Source of the DNA: an uncultured Clostridia bacterium
GTDB lineage: Bacteria; Bacillota; Clostridia; Oscillospirales; Oscillospiraceae
Assembly: GCA_947165595.1 (NCBI GenBank)
Contig: CAMVAV010000022.1
Coordinates: 1-32,331, forward strand
Direction: 5' to 3'
Length of the DNA stretch: 32,331 nucleotides
Positions 5,441 to 13,977 of the stretch are shown here, one piece after another. Numbering within the stretch: the first letter of the stretch is position 1; the number at the start of each line of letters is the position of its first letter. A model generated the notes under the pieces. The model did not search any database. It was not told the origin of the DNA and worked only from the letters and a program-made list of their open reading frames with translations. The position numbers were made by a program, and so were the translations under genes.

Positions 5441-8173
5441 ATGGACAGCAAGCTGCGGAAAAACGAAGTCTTCAAAACCTCCCATCTGGTGATCCTGGTC
5501 TCGCTGACCAACCTGACGATCATCCTGTTCGCCTCGACGCTGGTGCAGGGCTGGGAGACCTGGGTGCTTCCGCTTGCCGCCATCGGCGTGATCACGAGCT
5601 GGACGCTCCACATCCGCCAGTCGATGAGCGAGTCCGCGCGGCTGTGGGTCTATTCGCTGCTGCTGCTGGTTACGGCGTTCATCTACGGCATTCACGCGGA
5701 GAGCATCTTCGACATGACGACGATCCTCTCCGCGCTGATCCTGGTGTTCACCATGACGGGCGAGCGGCGGCTGATCGTGCTGAGCGTGGTGACCTATTAC
5801 CTGACGATGGCCTGCGCGGTGGTGAGCCTGTGGAACACCGGCGAGCTGGGCAGGGATTCGCTGCTGCGGCTTTTGCTGCACGCGGTGCTGATCGCCCTGA
5901 TCGGCTGGACGGCGTGGATCAACATCAAGAAGTGGAGCCAGCTTCTGTTCAACGTGGACAGCGACATCGCGAAGCTGGAGGACGAGACCCACCGGATGGA
6001 CGACTTCCTCACCAACCTCTCCCACGAGATCCGCACGCCGGTCAACGCGGTCATCGGCCTGACGACGGTGATCCTCAAGCGGGAGAAGGACGACGCGCTG
6101 CGCGAGGATATGCAGACCGTGCAGAACGCCGGCCACCGCGTGGCGGAGAAGATCAGCGACATTCTGGACTACACCGAGCTGGACGTCGGCAAGCTGATCG
6201 TCTCCCGCGAGCCGTACATGATCGCCTCGGTGGTGAACGACCTGGTGACGGATATCCGCCTGCGCGGGGAGCTTGCCTGCGAGCTGATCTTCGATATCGC
6301 GCCCGAGATTCCCTCCGCCCTCGTCGGCGACGCGGCGAAGGTCAAGAAGATCATGAACCACCTCGTTACCAACGGCGTCAAGTTCACGCCCAAGGGCGGC
6401 GTATACTGCCGCGTTTACACGCTGCCGCGCCCCTACGGCGTCAACCTCTGCATCGAGGTGTCGGACACCGGCATCGGCATGACGCAGACCGAGCTGGAGC
6501 ATATCTTTGAAAGCTTCTATCAGCGCAACTCCGGGCGTACCCGCGGCACGGGCGGCCTGGGGCTGGGCCTCACCATCGTGCACGGGCTCGTGCGGGAGAT
6601 GGGCGGCTTCATGACGATCGACAGCGAGCTGGGCGTCGGGACGACGGTCTCCGTCAGCATCCCGCAGGCGGTCGCGGACGCCGACCACTGCATGTCCGCG
6701 GAGGACCGCGAGCAGCTCTGCCTCGCGTGCTTCGACCGCCTGGAAAAGCTGGAGGTCCCGCGCGTGCGCGACTTCTACAACCGCATGATCGCCAACCTGA
6801 CGCGCGGCCTCGGCATCCCGCTGCACCGCGCCGAAAACGAGGAGGAGCTGCGCAGGCTGCAGCGGCTCTACCGCTTGACGCACATCTTTGTCGGCGCGGA
6901 GGAATACCTTGCCTCGGCGGACTACCTCGAATCGCTGGCGGACGAGCTGGAGGTCATCGTCATCGCGGACGAGCGCTTCCAGCCGCGGCGCAGCTCCTCG
7001 GTCAAGATCCTGCGCAAGCCCTTCTACTGCTTCCCCGCGGCAACGGTGGTCAGCCTGCCGTCGACGCGGCAGGAGGAGCTGGAGGACAACCGCCGCATCT
7101 ACACGCCGGGGCTCGAGGCGCTGGTCGTGGACGACGAGCCGATGAACCTGCTGGTGGCGGAGGGTATCTTCAGCGACTATGGGATGCACGTCACCACCGC
7201 GCGCTCCGGACCGGAGTCGATCGAGCTGTGCCAGAAGCGCCGCTTCGACCTGATCTTTATGGATCACATGATGCCCGAGATGGACGGCGTGGAGGCGATG
7301 AAGCGCCTGCGGAGCGAGGCGGCGCAGCGCGGCGAGGAGCTGACCATCCTCGCGCTGACGGCGAACGCGGTCAGCAGCGCGCGCGAAATGTTCCTGGCAG
7401 AGGGCTTCGACGGCTTTATTCCCAAGCCTATCGAGCTGACCGATCTCGAGCGCGTGCTCAAGCGCGTGCTGCCCAAATCCGCGATCCGCTACGACCGCCC
7501 CGAGCCGGGGGAGGAAAGAAGAGCGGCGTCCTCCGCGGAGCCGGAGGCCGCGGAGGAGCACGAGGGCCCCTTCGCCGCGCTGGACGCTGCGGGCATCCAC
7601 TCGCAGCAGGGGCTGCGCTACTGCCGGGGCGACAAGGATTTCTACCGCTCGATGCTGCAGGAATACGCCCAGAGCGCGGCGGGCAAGCTGGCCAACATCC
7701 GCCGCTTCCACGACGCCGGCGACTGGCAGAACTACTCCATCCTGGTCCACGCGCTCAAGAGCACGTCCAAGATGATCGGCGCGGAGGACCTGTCCGAGAC
7801 GGCGCGCACGCTGGAATTCGCCTCCAAGGAGGGCGACACGGGAACGGTCGCCGTCCACCACGAATCAATGCTCAAGCGCTACGCCGAGGTGGCGGACACG
7901 GTGCTGCGCTTCCTCGGCCTGCCCGCGGCGGGAGCGCCCTCCGCGGGCGGCGGGAACGACGATGAGGTGCTGGAGTTTGCCCCCGAGGGCGAGGAGGCCG
8001 GCGACGAGGTGCTGGAGTTTGCCCCGGAGGGCGAGGACGAGCCCGAACGCGTGACGCTGGAATTTGCCCCGGAGGAAGAAGCAAAGCCCGAAGGGAAGGA
8101 ACCGGGTCCCCACCCGGAGGACGGGGACGCGTCCGAAGACGGGGCGCTGGAATTCATGCCGGAGGAGGATTGA
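5441..8173 (+). CDS. Membrane hybrid histidine kinase (HisKA-HATPase-pseudoREC-REC-HPt)
   Basis: A 910-residue protein with five or six membrane segments in about residues 15-165 and no large ectodomain, so it probably senses within the membrane. H195 (LSHEIRTP) is the phospho-accepting histidine. The ATPase domain (about 295-410) has NHLVTNGVKFTP, SDTGIGM and GTGGLGLGLTIV. Residues about 430-545 look like a degenerate receiver without an acceptor Asp. A complete receiver (about 557-680) has VVDDEP, D608 (FMDHMMPEMDG) and PKP. An HPt domain follows with H770 (VHALKSTSK). The C-terminal 70 residues are an acidic repeat tail (LEFAPEGE). The ATG directly follows the TAA of the HD-GYP gene, with GAGGGAG as ribosome site inside it, so translation is coupled. 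The HPt could donate phosphate to the HD-GYP receiver, which is an inference from adjacency. Confidence 0.93.
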   Translation: MDSKLRKNEVFKTSHLVILVSLTNLTIILFASTLVQGWETWVLPLAAIGVITSWTLHIRQSMSESARLWVYSLLLLVTAFIYGIHAESIFDMTTILSALILVFTMTGERRLIVLSVVTYYLTMACAVVSLWNTGELGRDSLLRLLLHAVLIALIGWTAWINIKKWSQLLFNVDSDIAKLEDETHRMDDFLTNLSHEIRTPVNAVIGLTTVILKREKDDALREDMQTVQNAGHRVAEKISDILDYTELDVGKLIVSREPYMIASVVNDLVTDIRLRGELACELIFDIAPEIPSALVGDAAKVKKIMNHLVTNGVKFTPKGGVYCRVYTLPRPYGVNLCIEVSDTGIGMTQTELEHIFESFYQRNSGRTRGTGGLGLGLTIVHGLVREMGGFMTIDSELGVGTTVSVSIPQAVADADHCMSAEDREQLCLACFDRLEKLEVPRVRDFYNRMIANLTRGLGIPLHRAENEEELRRLQRLYRLTHIFVGAEEYLASADYLESLADELEVIVIADERFQPRRSSSVKILRKPFYCFPAATVVSLPSTRQEELEDNRRIYTPGLEALVVDDEPMNLLVAEGIFSDYGMHVTTARSGPESIELCQKRRFDLIFMDHMMPEMDGVEAMKRLRSEAAQRGEELTILALTANAVSSAREMFLAEGFDGFIPKPIELTDLERVLKRVLPKSAIRYDRPEPGEERRAASSAEPEAAEEHEGPFAALDAAGIHSQQGLRYCRGDKDFYRSMLQEYAQSAAGKLANIRRFHDAGDWQNYSILVHALKSTSKMIGAEDLSETARTLEFASKEGDTGTVAVHHESMLKRYAEVADTVLRFLGLPAAGAPSAGGGNDDEVLEFAPEGEEAGDEVLEFAPEGEDEPERVTLEFAPEEEAKPEGKEPGPHPEDGDASEDGALEFMPEED
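7958..8170 (+). repeat. Acidic LEFAPEGE repeat tail of the kinase
   Basis: Four imperfect copies of a (V/T/A)LEFxPE motif occur in the last 70 residues: VLEFAPEGE twice, TLEFAPEEE, and ALEFMPEED at the very end. The spacers are Glu/Asp/Gly/Pro-rich. The pattern resembles a linear docking motif repeated on a disordered tail. Confidence 0.75.
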
Positions 8174-8176
8174 GAT

Positions 8177-10846
8177 ATGGGCATCAAAAAGTATTTGGAG
8201 GCCGTATTCGATTCCGAGCAGGATCTCCAGACCCGCCTTTTCATGCAGCCCACGATGATGCTGCTGTGCGTGCAGCTGTTCATGTTTTTCTACTGCATTG
8301 CCGTCGGACAGCGCAAGTGGGTCATCGGCCTGATCGGCATCGTATTCCTGATCACCGCCGTTGTCGCCCAGTGGGGCTTCACCGTGAAAAAGGTGGCAAT
8401 CAGCGCGGCGGTCATCACGCTGATCATTGACTTTATCATGATGCCCGCGATCTTTTTCTTCAGCGGCGGCGGCGCGGGCGGCTCGCCGATCTGGTTCGTG
8501 GCGTTTTCGCTCTACATCAGCCTGGTGATGGCGGGGAAGCAGAGGGTGCTTTTCCTCATCGTCAACAGCGCCACCGCCTCGGCGTGCTACGCGCTCAATA
8601 TCGTCCATCCCGAGTACATGATGGTGCGCTCGACGGGCTACGCCAACCGCAGCTCGCTCTTTGCCGTGCTGATCGTCAGCCTGGCCTGCGGCATCGTCGT
8701 CAGCTATGCCGTGCGCGCCTTCGACGGCGAGATCAAGCGCTCCGACCTGCGCGGCAAGGAGATCGAAAAGCTCAACAAGGCACAGAACCAGTTTTTCTCG
8801 AACATGAGCCATGAGATCCGCACGCCGATCAACACGATCATCGGGCTCAACGAGATGATCCTGCGCGAGGACATCTCCGAAGAGGTCGCCGAGGACGCGA
8901 TGAACATTCAGGCGGCGAGCAAGATGCTGCTTCACCTCATCAACGACATCCTCGACATGTCGAAGATCGAGTCCGGCAAGATGGAGATCACCGCCGTGAC
9001 CTACGACACCGGCGCCATGCTCTCCGAGCTGGTCGGTATGCTTTGGATCCGCGCGAAGGAGAAGGGGCTGGAGTTTCACATCGACGTCGACCCCATGCTG
9101 CCGGCGCAGCTCATCGGCGACGAGGTCAAGATCAAGCAGATCCTCATCAACCTGCTGACCAACGCGATCAAGTACACGCGGGAGGGCTCCGTCACCCTGT
9201 CCATCCAGTATCAGCCGCAGGAGGGCGGGATGGGCCTTGTGACCTACTCCGTGTCCGACACCGGCATGGGCCTCAAGAAGGAGAGCATCCCCCACCTCTT
9301 CTCCGCCTTCCGGCGCGTGGACGAGGAGAAGAACCGCTTCATCGAGGGCACCGGCCTGGGGCTTTCCATCGTCAAGCAGTTCGTCGACCTGATGGGCGGC
9401 ACCATCCGGGTCAACAGCGTCTATATGCAGGGCTCCACCTTCATCGTCGAGCTCCCGCAGAAGGCGGCGGCGGACAAGCAGATCGGCGAGCTCAATCTGG
9501 AGCTGCGCCACTCGATGGGGCACCGCCGGCAGTACCGGCAGAGCTTCGAGGCGCCCGACGCCCGCATCCTGGTCGTGGACGACAACTCCACGAACCTGCT
9601 GGTCGTGCGCAAGCTGCTGCGCGACACGCGCGTGAACGTCGAAACCGCGGAGAGCGGGAAGGAAGCGCTCAAGATGACGCTCGAAACGCAGTATCACCTG
9701 ATCTTCATGGACCACATGATGCCCGAGATGGACGGCATCGAGTGTCTGCATGAGATTCGCCGCCAGGTCGGCGGACTGTGCCGCGAGACGAAGGTCGTGG
9801 CGCTCACGGCGAACGCCGGCAGCGACACGCAGGCGCTCTATGTGAAGGAGGGCTTCGACGGCTATCTGCTCAAGCCGGTGAACGGCGACGAGCTGGAGCG
9901 CGAGCTGCTGCGGATGCTGCCGCGCGAGCTGATCCGCGTCATCGACACGGAGCTTGCGGCGGCGGACGACCCCAGCCTCTCCGTCCGCCGGAGGGAGAAG
10001 AAGCTGCAGACGGTCATCACGGCGGACAGCGTGTGCGACCTGCCCAAGCAGATGATCAAAAGCCGCGAGATCGAGCTGCTGCCCTACCACATCCGCACGA
10101 AGAACGGCCTGTTCCTCGACGGGGTGGAGGCGGAGTCGCGCGACGTGCTGGAATACATGTCGCAGGGACGCGGCGAGCTGCACTCGGAGCCGCCGGCGGA
10201 GGCGGAGTACGAGGCGTTCTTTGCCCGCCAGCTCGTGCGCGCGAACAACGTCATCCACATCACCATGGCAAACGGCGCGAGCGAGGGCTACGCCGCCGCG
10301 AAGGAGGCGACGCGGACCTTCGACAACGTCTTCGTGGTCGACAGCGGACACCTTTCCACGGGTATGGGGCTCATGGTGCTCGCCGCGGATCAGATGGCGA
10401 AAAACGGCGTTCCGCCGGAGAAGATTCTCAAGGAGCTCGAGCTGCTCCGGCCGCGCCTGCACACGAGCTTCATCGTGGACAGCACGGAATTCCTTGCCCG
10501 CGCGGGACATATCAGCCGGGGACTGAACCACCTGATCGACGGGCTGATGGTGCATCCGGTGCTGGTGATGCGCAAGTACAAGATGGTCGTCGACCGCATG
10601 TTCATCGGCAGCCGCGCCAAGACGTGGAAGCGATTCATCGCGTGGTCCTTCGGCAAGCATGACAATGTGGACCGCAAGATGCTCTTCATCACCTACGCGA
10701 GCCTCAGCCGGAGCGATCTGGAGGAGGTTGCCGCGGAGATCAGAAAGTACGTCGACTTTGAGGAGATCATCTTCCAGGAGACCTCGCCCGCCATTTCCTC
10801 GAACTGCGGGCCGGGCACGCTGGGGCTGTCCTATTGGACGGTTTGA
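8177..10846 (+). CDS. Membrane hybrid histidine kinase fused to a DegV domain
   Basis: An 889-residue protein. About six membrane segments lie in residues 25-190, followed by a short coiled linker and the H-box with H212 (MSHEIRTP). The ATPase domain (about 312-425) has NLLTNAIKYT, SDTGMGL and GTGLGLSIV. A full receiver (about 461-585) has VVDDN, D512 (FMDHMMPEMDG) and LKP. Residues about 608-889 match a complete DegV/EDD domain: ADSVCDLP with S618, HITMANGAS, VVDSGHLSTGMG, STEFLARAGHIS, HPVLVM and a terminal CGPGTLGL. DegV (FakB-type) proteins bind one fatty acid. The usual His of the final H-x-GPG motif is N876 here. There is no HPt. The start overlaps the GGAGGA at the end of the preceding gene (3-base gap), so it is translated in the operon. 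Fatty-acid sensing is inferred from the family, not shown. Confidence 0.93.
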   Translation: MGIKKYLEAVFDSEQDLQTRLFMQPTMMLLCVQLFMFFYCIAVGQRKWVIGLIGIVFLITAVVAQWGFTVKKVAISAAVITLIIDFIMMPAIFFFSGGGAGGSPIWFVAFSLYISLVMAGKQRVLFLIVNSATASACYALNIVHPEYMMVRSTGYANRSSLFAVLIVSLACGIVVSYAVRAFDGEIKRSDLRGKEIEKLNKAQNQFFSNMSHEIRTPINTIIGLNEMILREDISEEVAEDAMNIQAASKMLLHLINDILDMSKIESGKMEITAVTYDTGAMLSELVGMLWIRAKEKGLEFHIDVDPMLPAQLIGDEVKIKQILINLLTNAIKYTREGSVTLSIQYQPQEGGMGLVTYSVSDTGMGLKKESIPHLFSAFRRVDEEKNRFIEGTGLGLSIVKQFVDLMGGTIRVNSVYMQGSTFIVELPQKAAADKQIGELNLELRHSMGHRRQYRQSFEAPDARILVVDDNSTNLLVVRKLLRDTRVNVETAESGKEALKMTLETQYHLIFMDHMMPEMDGIECLHEIRRQVGGLCRETKVVALTANAGSDTQALYVKEGFDGYLLKPVNGDELERELLRMLPRELIRVIDTELAAADDPSLSVRRREKKLQTVITADSVCDLPKQMIKSREIELLPYHIRTKNGLFLDGVEAESRDVLEYMSQGRGELHSEPPAEAEYEAFFARQLVRANNVIHITMANGASEGYAAAKEATRTFDNVFVVDSGHLSTGMGLMVLAADQMAKNGVPPEKILKELELLRPRLHTSFIVDSTEFLARAGHISRGLNHLIDGLMVHPVLVMRKYKMVVDRMFIGSRAKTWKRFIAWSFGKHDNVDRKMLFITYASLSRSDLEEVAAEIRKYVDFEEIIFQETSPAISSNCGPGTLGLSYWTV

Positions 10847-10902
10847 CGCGGCGTCGGGTACGGACGGAAAAAATACGATCAGGGAACGGGAGGCGGTGAC
10901 GC

Positions 10903-13900
10903 ATGAAAAAGCTTGCATATACGGTGAAGCTTCTGTTCCTCGTCATCCTCGCCCTGACCACCTGGCTGTTTTTCTACGCGGTTTTCCGCCTCTATGACCC
11001 GAAGGCGGAGACGTACGTCGGCTCCTTCGACGTGCATGAGCTGTCGGAGGGCTGGACGCTGACCACGGACGACGGCGTGACCTTTGAAAATGTGAGCCTG
11101 CCGCTGGACGGATTCGAGCGTTCCGGCGAGCGGGTGTGGTTCCGCAATACGCTGCCGGCGGACGTCCGGGAGGGAATGCGGCTGTGCGCGCGCGCACAGC
11201 GGCAGGATATTACGATCCGGGTGAACGGCGTCGAGCGCGGGCATTACTACGCGGAGGACATCGGACCGGGACGCAGGACCGCTCCGAGCGCGTACCTGCT
11301 GGTCGATCTCTATGACGAGGACGCGCTCGGCACGCTCGAGCTTGAGATCGTGCCCAATGAGAGCGAGATCCTGCGCTACCACGCGGTGACCTACGCCTAC
11401 GGCAACAACGTCTGGTTCCCGCTGCTCGCGCGCAACGTCGTCAAGGTGGCGATGGCGGATATCCTGGTCGTGGTCGGCGTGCTGGCCGCGGCGGCGTATT
11501 TCCTCAGCCGGAAGAAGCTGCACTTTACCAAGGGCATCCTCTACCTTGCCGAGACGATGTTTGTGGCGGGCATGTGGATACTCAGCGAGTCGGAGATCCG
11601 GCAGATCATCTTCCGCTCGCCCTCGCTGAGCAATGTTTTTGCGTTCCTGCTGATCGAGATCATGCCGCCGTTCCTGCTCATGTATTTCGACGAGATCCAG
11701 GACCACCACTACGCCAGGGGCTACGTCGCGCTCGGCGTCGCGTTTCTTGTCAACGTGCTGCTGGCCTCCGCGCTGAACGCCGCGCGCATCGTCGGGTATT
11801 ACGACATGCTGCGGTATTTCCACGGCATCTGCGGTCTGGCGATCGCGTGGGTCGTGGGGACGCTGGTGCAGGATATCCGCAGAAAACGCATTCAGTCGTA
11901 TTCGATCACGGCGTTCGGCATGCTGCTGCTGCTCGGCTCCTTCGTCGCGGAGCTGCTCAAATTCTACTTTACCAGCGCCGCGGGCATCGGCGCGCTGATG
12001 GGTCTCGGACTGATCCTGCTGCTGGGCGCGACGGTGATGCAGGCGGTGCGGGACGAGCTGCGCCTGACGGAGCAGAAGCGCATGGCGGAGGCGGCAAACC
12101 GCGCGAAGTCCTCCTTCCTCGCCAACATGTCGCATGAGATCCGCACGCCCATCAACGCCATCCTCGGCCTGGACGAGATGATCCTGCGCGAGAGCGGCGA
12201 GGGAGAGACGGTGAAATACGCCGCGGATATTCAGGCCGCCGGACGGACGCTGCTCTCGCTCATAAACGATGTGCTCGACCTGTCCAAGGTGGAGGAGGGC
12301 AAGATGGAGATCGTTCCGGCGCAGTACGAGCTGCGGCGGACGGTCAACGATCTGGTGAACCTGATCCGCCGCCGCGCGGAGAAGAAGGGCCTGCGTTTTG
12401 AGCTCCGCCTGGACGAGAACGCGCCGTGCCGGCTGGTCGGCGACGAGGTGCGCATCCGCCAGTGCGTGCTGAATCTGCTGACCAACGCGGTGAAGTATAC
12501 GGAGCGGGGCACGGTGACGTTCGAGGTGGGCTTTGAGCGCCTGTCCGACGAGAAGGCGGCGCTTCGCTTCCGCGTTTCCGACACGGGCATCGGCATCAAG
12601 CCTGAGGATATGGACAAGCTGTTCGCCCCGTTCGCCCGCTTTGAGCTGGAGCGCAACCGCACCGTCGAGGGCACGGGGCTCGGCATGGCGATCACGCGGC
12701 AGCTGCTGGAGCTGATGGGCAGCCGCCTGGAGGTGGAGAGCGTTTACGGCGTCGGCTCGACCTTCTCCTTCTCGGTGGAGCAGACGGTCGAGGACTGGAC
12801 CGGCGTCGGACCTGCGGAGGAGGCCGCGGAGCCGGACGCCGGGCGCCGGACCGGGTATCACGAGCGCTTCCACGCTCCGGAGGCGCATGTGCTGGTCGTG
12901 GACGACATGCCGGTGAACCTGACCGTGATCTGCGGCCTGCTGAAGCGGACGCAGCTGCGGGTGGACACGGCGGAATCCGGGCCGGAGGCACTGGAAAAGG
13001 CGGCGGGACAGCGCTACGACATCGCGTTCATCGACCACATGATGCCCGGAATGGACGGCGTCGACACGCTCGGCGAGCTTAAAAAGCTGCCGGGCACGGA
13101 GCGGACCGTCTGCATCGCGCTGACGGCGAACGCGCTGGTTGGCTCGCGGGAGAAGTATTTGGCGGCGGGCTTTTCGGACTATCTGCCCAAGCCCGTGGAC
13201 AGCGTGCGGCTGGAGGAAATGCTGATGCGGTGGCTCCCGCCGGAGAAGGTCATCATTCCGGAGGAGGTCCCGCCCGAGGAGAACGCCGGGACGGAGGAGA
13301 CCGGGCTGCTGCCGGCGTGGCTGAAGCAGGTCGAGGGGCTGGACACGTCGGCGGGGATGCGCTTTTGCGGCTCGCAGGAGGATTATCTCGAGGCGCTGGC
13401 GATCTTTGCCGGGAACGCCCCGTCGATCGAGGACGAGCTCGAGGTGCTGCGCCTCGAGAGCGATACGGACGGCCTGACGGTGAAGGTACACGCGCTCAAA
13501 AGCGCCTCCCGCGCCATCGGAGCGGGCGCGCTGAGCGACCGTGCGGAGCGGCTGGAGCTTGCGGGCAAGGGCGGCGACGCGCGGACGCTCTACGGCGGGC
13601 TGGACGAGCTGCTCTCGGGCCTGCGCGCGCTGGGCGAGCAGCTTGCCCCGCTGCGCGAGACGGCGGAACGGGAGGAGGAAACGCTGCCGCCGATCTCGCC
13701 GGAAAAGCTGCGCGAGGCGTACGAGGACCTGCGCGTCTCCGCCGACAGCTTCGATTCCGAGGGGGCGTGCTTCGTGCTGAACTATCTCGCCGGCTGCCGC
13801 CTGCCGCCGGAGGACCGCGCCTGCTGCGACGAGCTGCTGCTGGCGGCGCGGCGCTTTGACTGGGACCGGTTCCTGGAGCTGCTCAACGAACGGACGCTCC

Positions 13901-13938
13901 ACCCCGGCGGAGCCGAAACGGAAACAGAAAACGCCTGA
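10903..13938 (+). CDS. 7TM-type hybrid histidine kinase with REC and HPt
   Basis: A 1011-residue protein. It has one N-terminal membrane helix (about 6-27), then an extracytoplasmic region (about 28-175) rich in beta strands that resembles a galactose-binding-like sandwich. Seven membrane helices follow (about 180-385), a layout like the 7TMR-DISM receptors. The H-box holds H411 (MSHEIRTPINAILGL). The ATPase domain has NLLTNAVKYT, SDTGIGI and GTGLGMAI. The receiver (about 658-780) has D711 (FIDHMMPGMDG) and PKP, and the HPt has H863 (VHALKSASRAIGA). A final helical segment (about 925-1005) recurs in two other kinases of the window. It is 56 bases after the preceding gene and is preceded by a GGGAGG site. 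It is the last gene of the operon: the stop codon lies inside the terminator stem. Paralogous to the kinase at 28179-31250. Confidence 0.93.
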   Translation: MKKLAYTVKLLFLVILALTTWLFFYAVFRLYDPKAETYVGSFDVHELSEGWTLTTDDGVTFENVSLPLDGFERSGERVWFRNTLPADVREGMRLCARAQRQDITIRVNGVERGHYYAEDIGPGRRTAPSAYLLVDLYDEDALGTLELEIVPNESEILRYHAVTYAYGNNVWFPLLARNVVKVAMADILVVVGVLAAAAYFLSRKKLHFTKGILYLAETMFVAGMWILSESEIRQIIFRSPSLSNVFAFLLIEIMPPFLLMYFDEIQDHHYARGYVALGVAFLVNVLLASALNAARIVGYYDMLRYFHGICGLAIAWVVGTLVQDIRRKRIQSYSITAFGMLLLLGSFVAELLKFYFTSAAGIGALMGLGLILLLGATVMQAVRDELRLTEQKRMAEAANRAKSSFLANMSHEIRTPINAILGLDEMILRESGEGETVKYAADIQAAGRTLLSLINDVLDLSKVEEGKMEIVPAQYELRRTVNDLVNLIRRRAEKKGLRFELRLDENAPCRLVGDEVRIRQCVLNLLTNAVKYTERGTVTFEVGFERLSDEKAALRFRVSDTGIGIKPEDMDKLFAPFARFELERNRTVEGTGLGMAITRQLLELMGSRLEVESVYGVGSTFSFSVEQTVEDWTGVGPAEEAAEPDAGRRTGYHERFHAPEAHVLVVDDMPVNLTVICGLLKRTQLRVDTAESGPEALEKAAGQRYDIAFIDHMMPGMDGVDTLGELKKLPGTERTVCIALTANALVGSREKYLAAGFSDYLPKPVDSVRLEEMLMRWLPPEKVIIPEEVPPEENAGTEETGLLPAWLKQVEGLDTSAGMRFCGSQEDYLEALAIFAGNAPSIEDELEVLRLESDTDGLTVKVHALKSASRAIGAGALSDRAERLELAGKGGDARTLYGGLDELLSGLRALGEQLAPLRETAEREEETLPPISPEKLREAYEDLRVSADSFDSEGACFVLNYLAGCRLPPEDRACCDELLLAARRFDWDRFLELLNERTLHPGGAETETENA

Positions 13939-13963
13939 TCCCTCACCGGGATCAGGCGTTTTT
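13930..13963. terminator. Bidirectional rho-independent terminator
   Basis: A perfect 13-base stem (AACGCCTGATCCC / GGGATCAGGCGTT) with loop TCACC is followed by TTT. On the other strand the stem is followed by TTTTCTGTTTC. It sits between the convergent ends of the plus-strand kinase operon (stop codon inside the stem) and the minus-strand double-receiver gene, and can serve both. Confidence 0.92.
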
Positions 13964-13977
13964 GACGCTTTGTTATA

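Noticed and set aside
4343-13902. Very long open frames (1000 or more codons) on the minus strand opposite the plus-strand kinase operon
   Set aside because: They are antisense shadows of GC-rich codon use: Arg/His/Leu/Val-rich translations with no domain signal, while the opposite strand carries complete kinases with all catalytic motifs.
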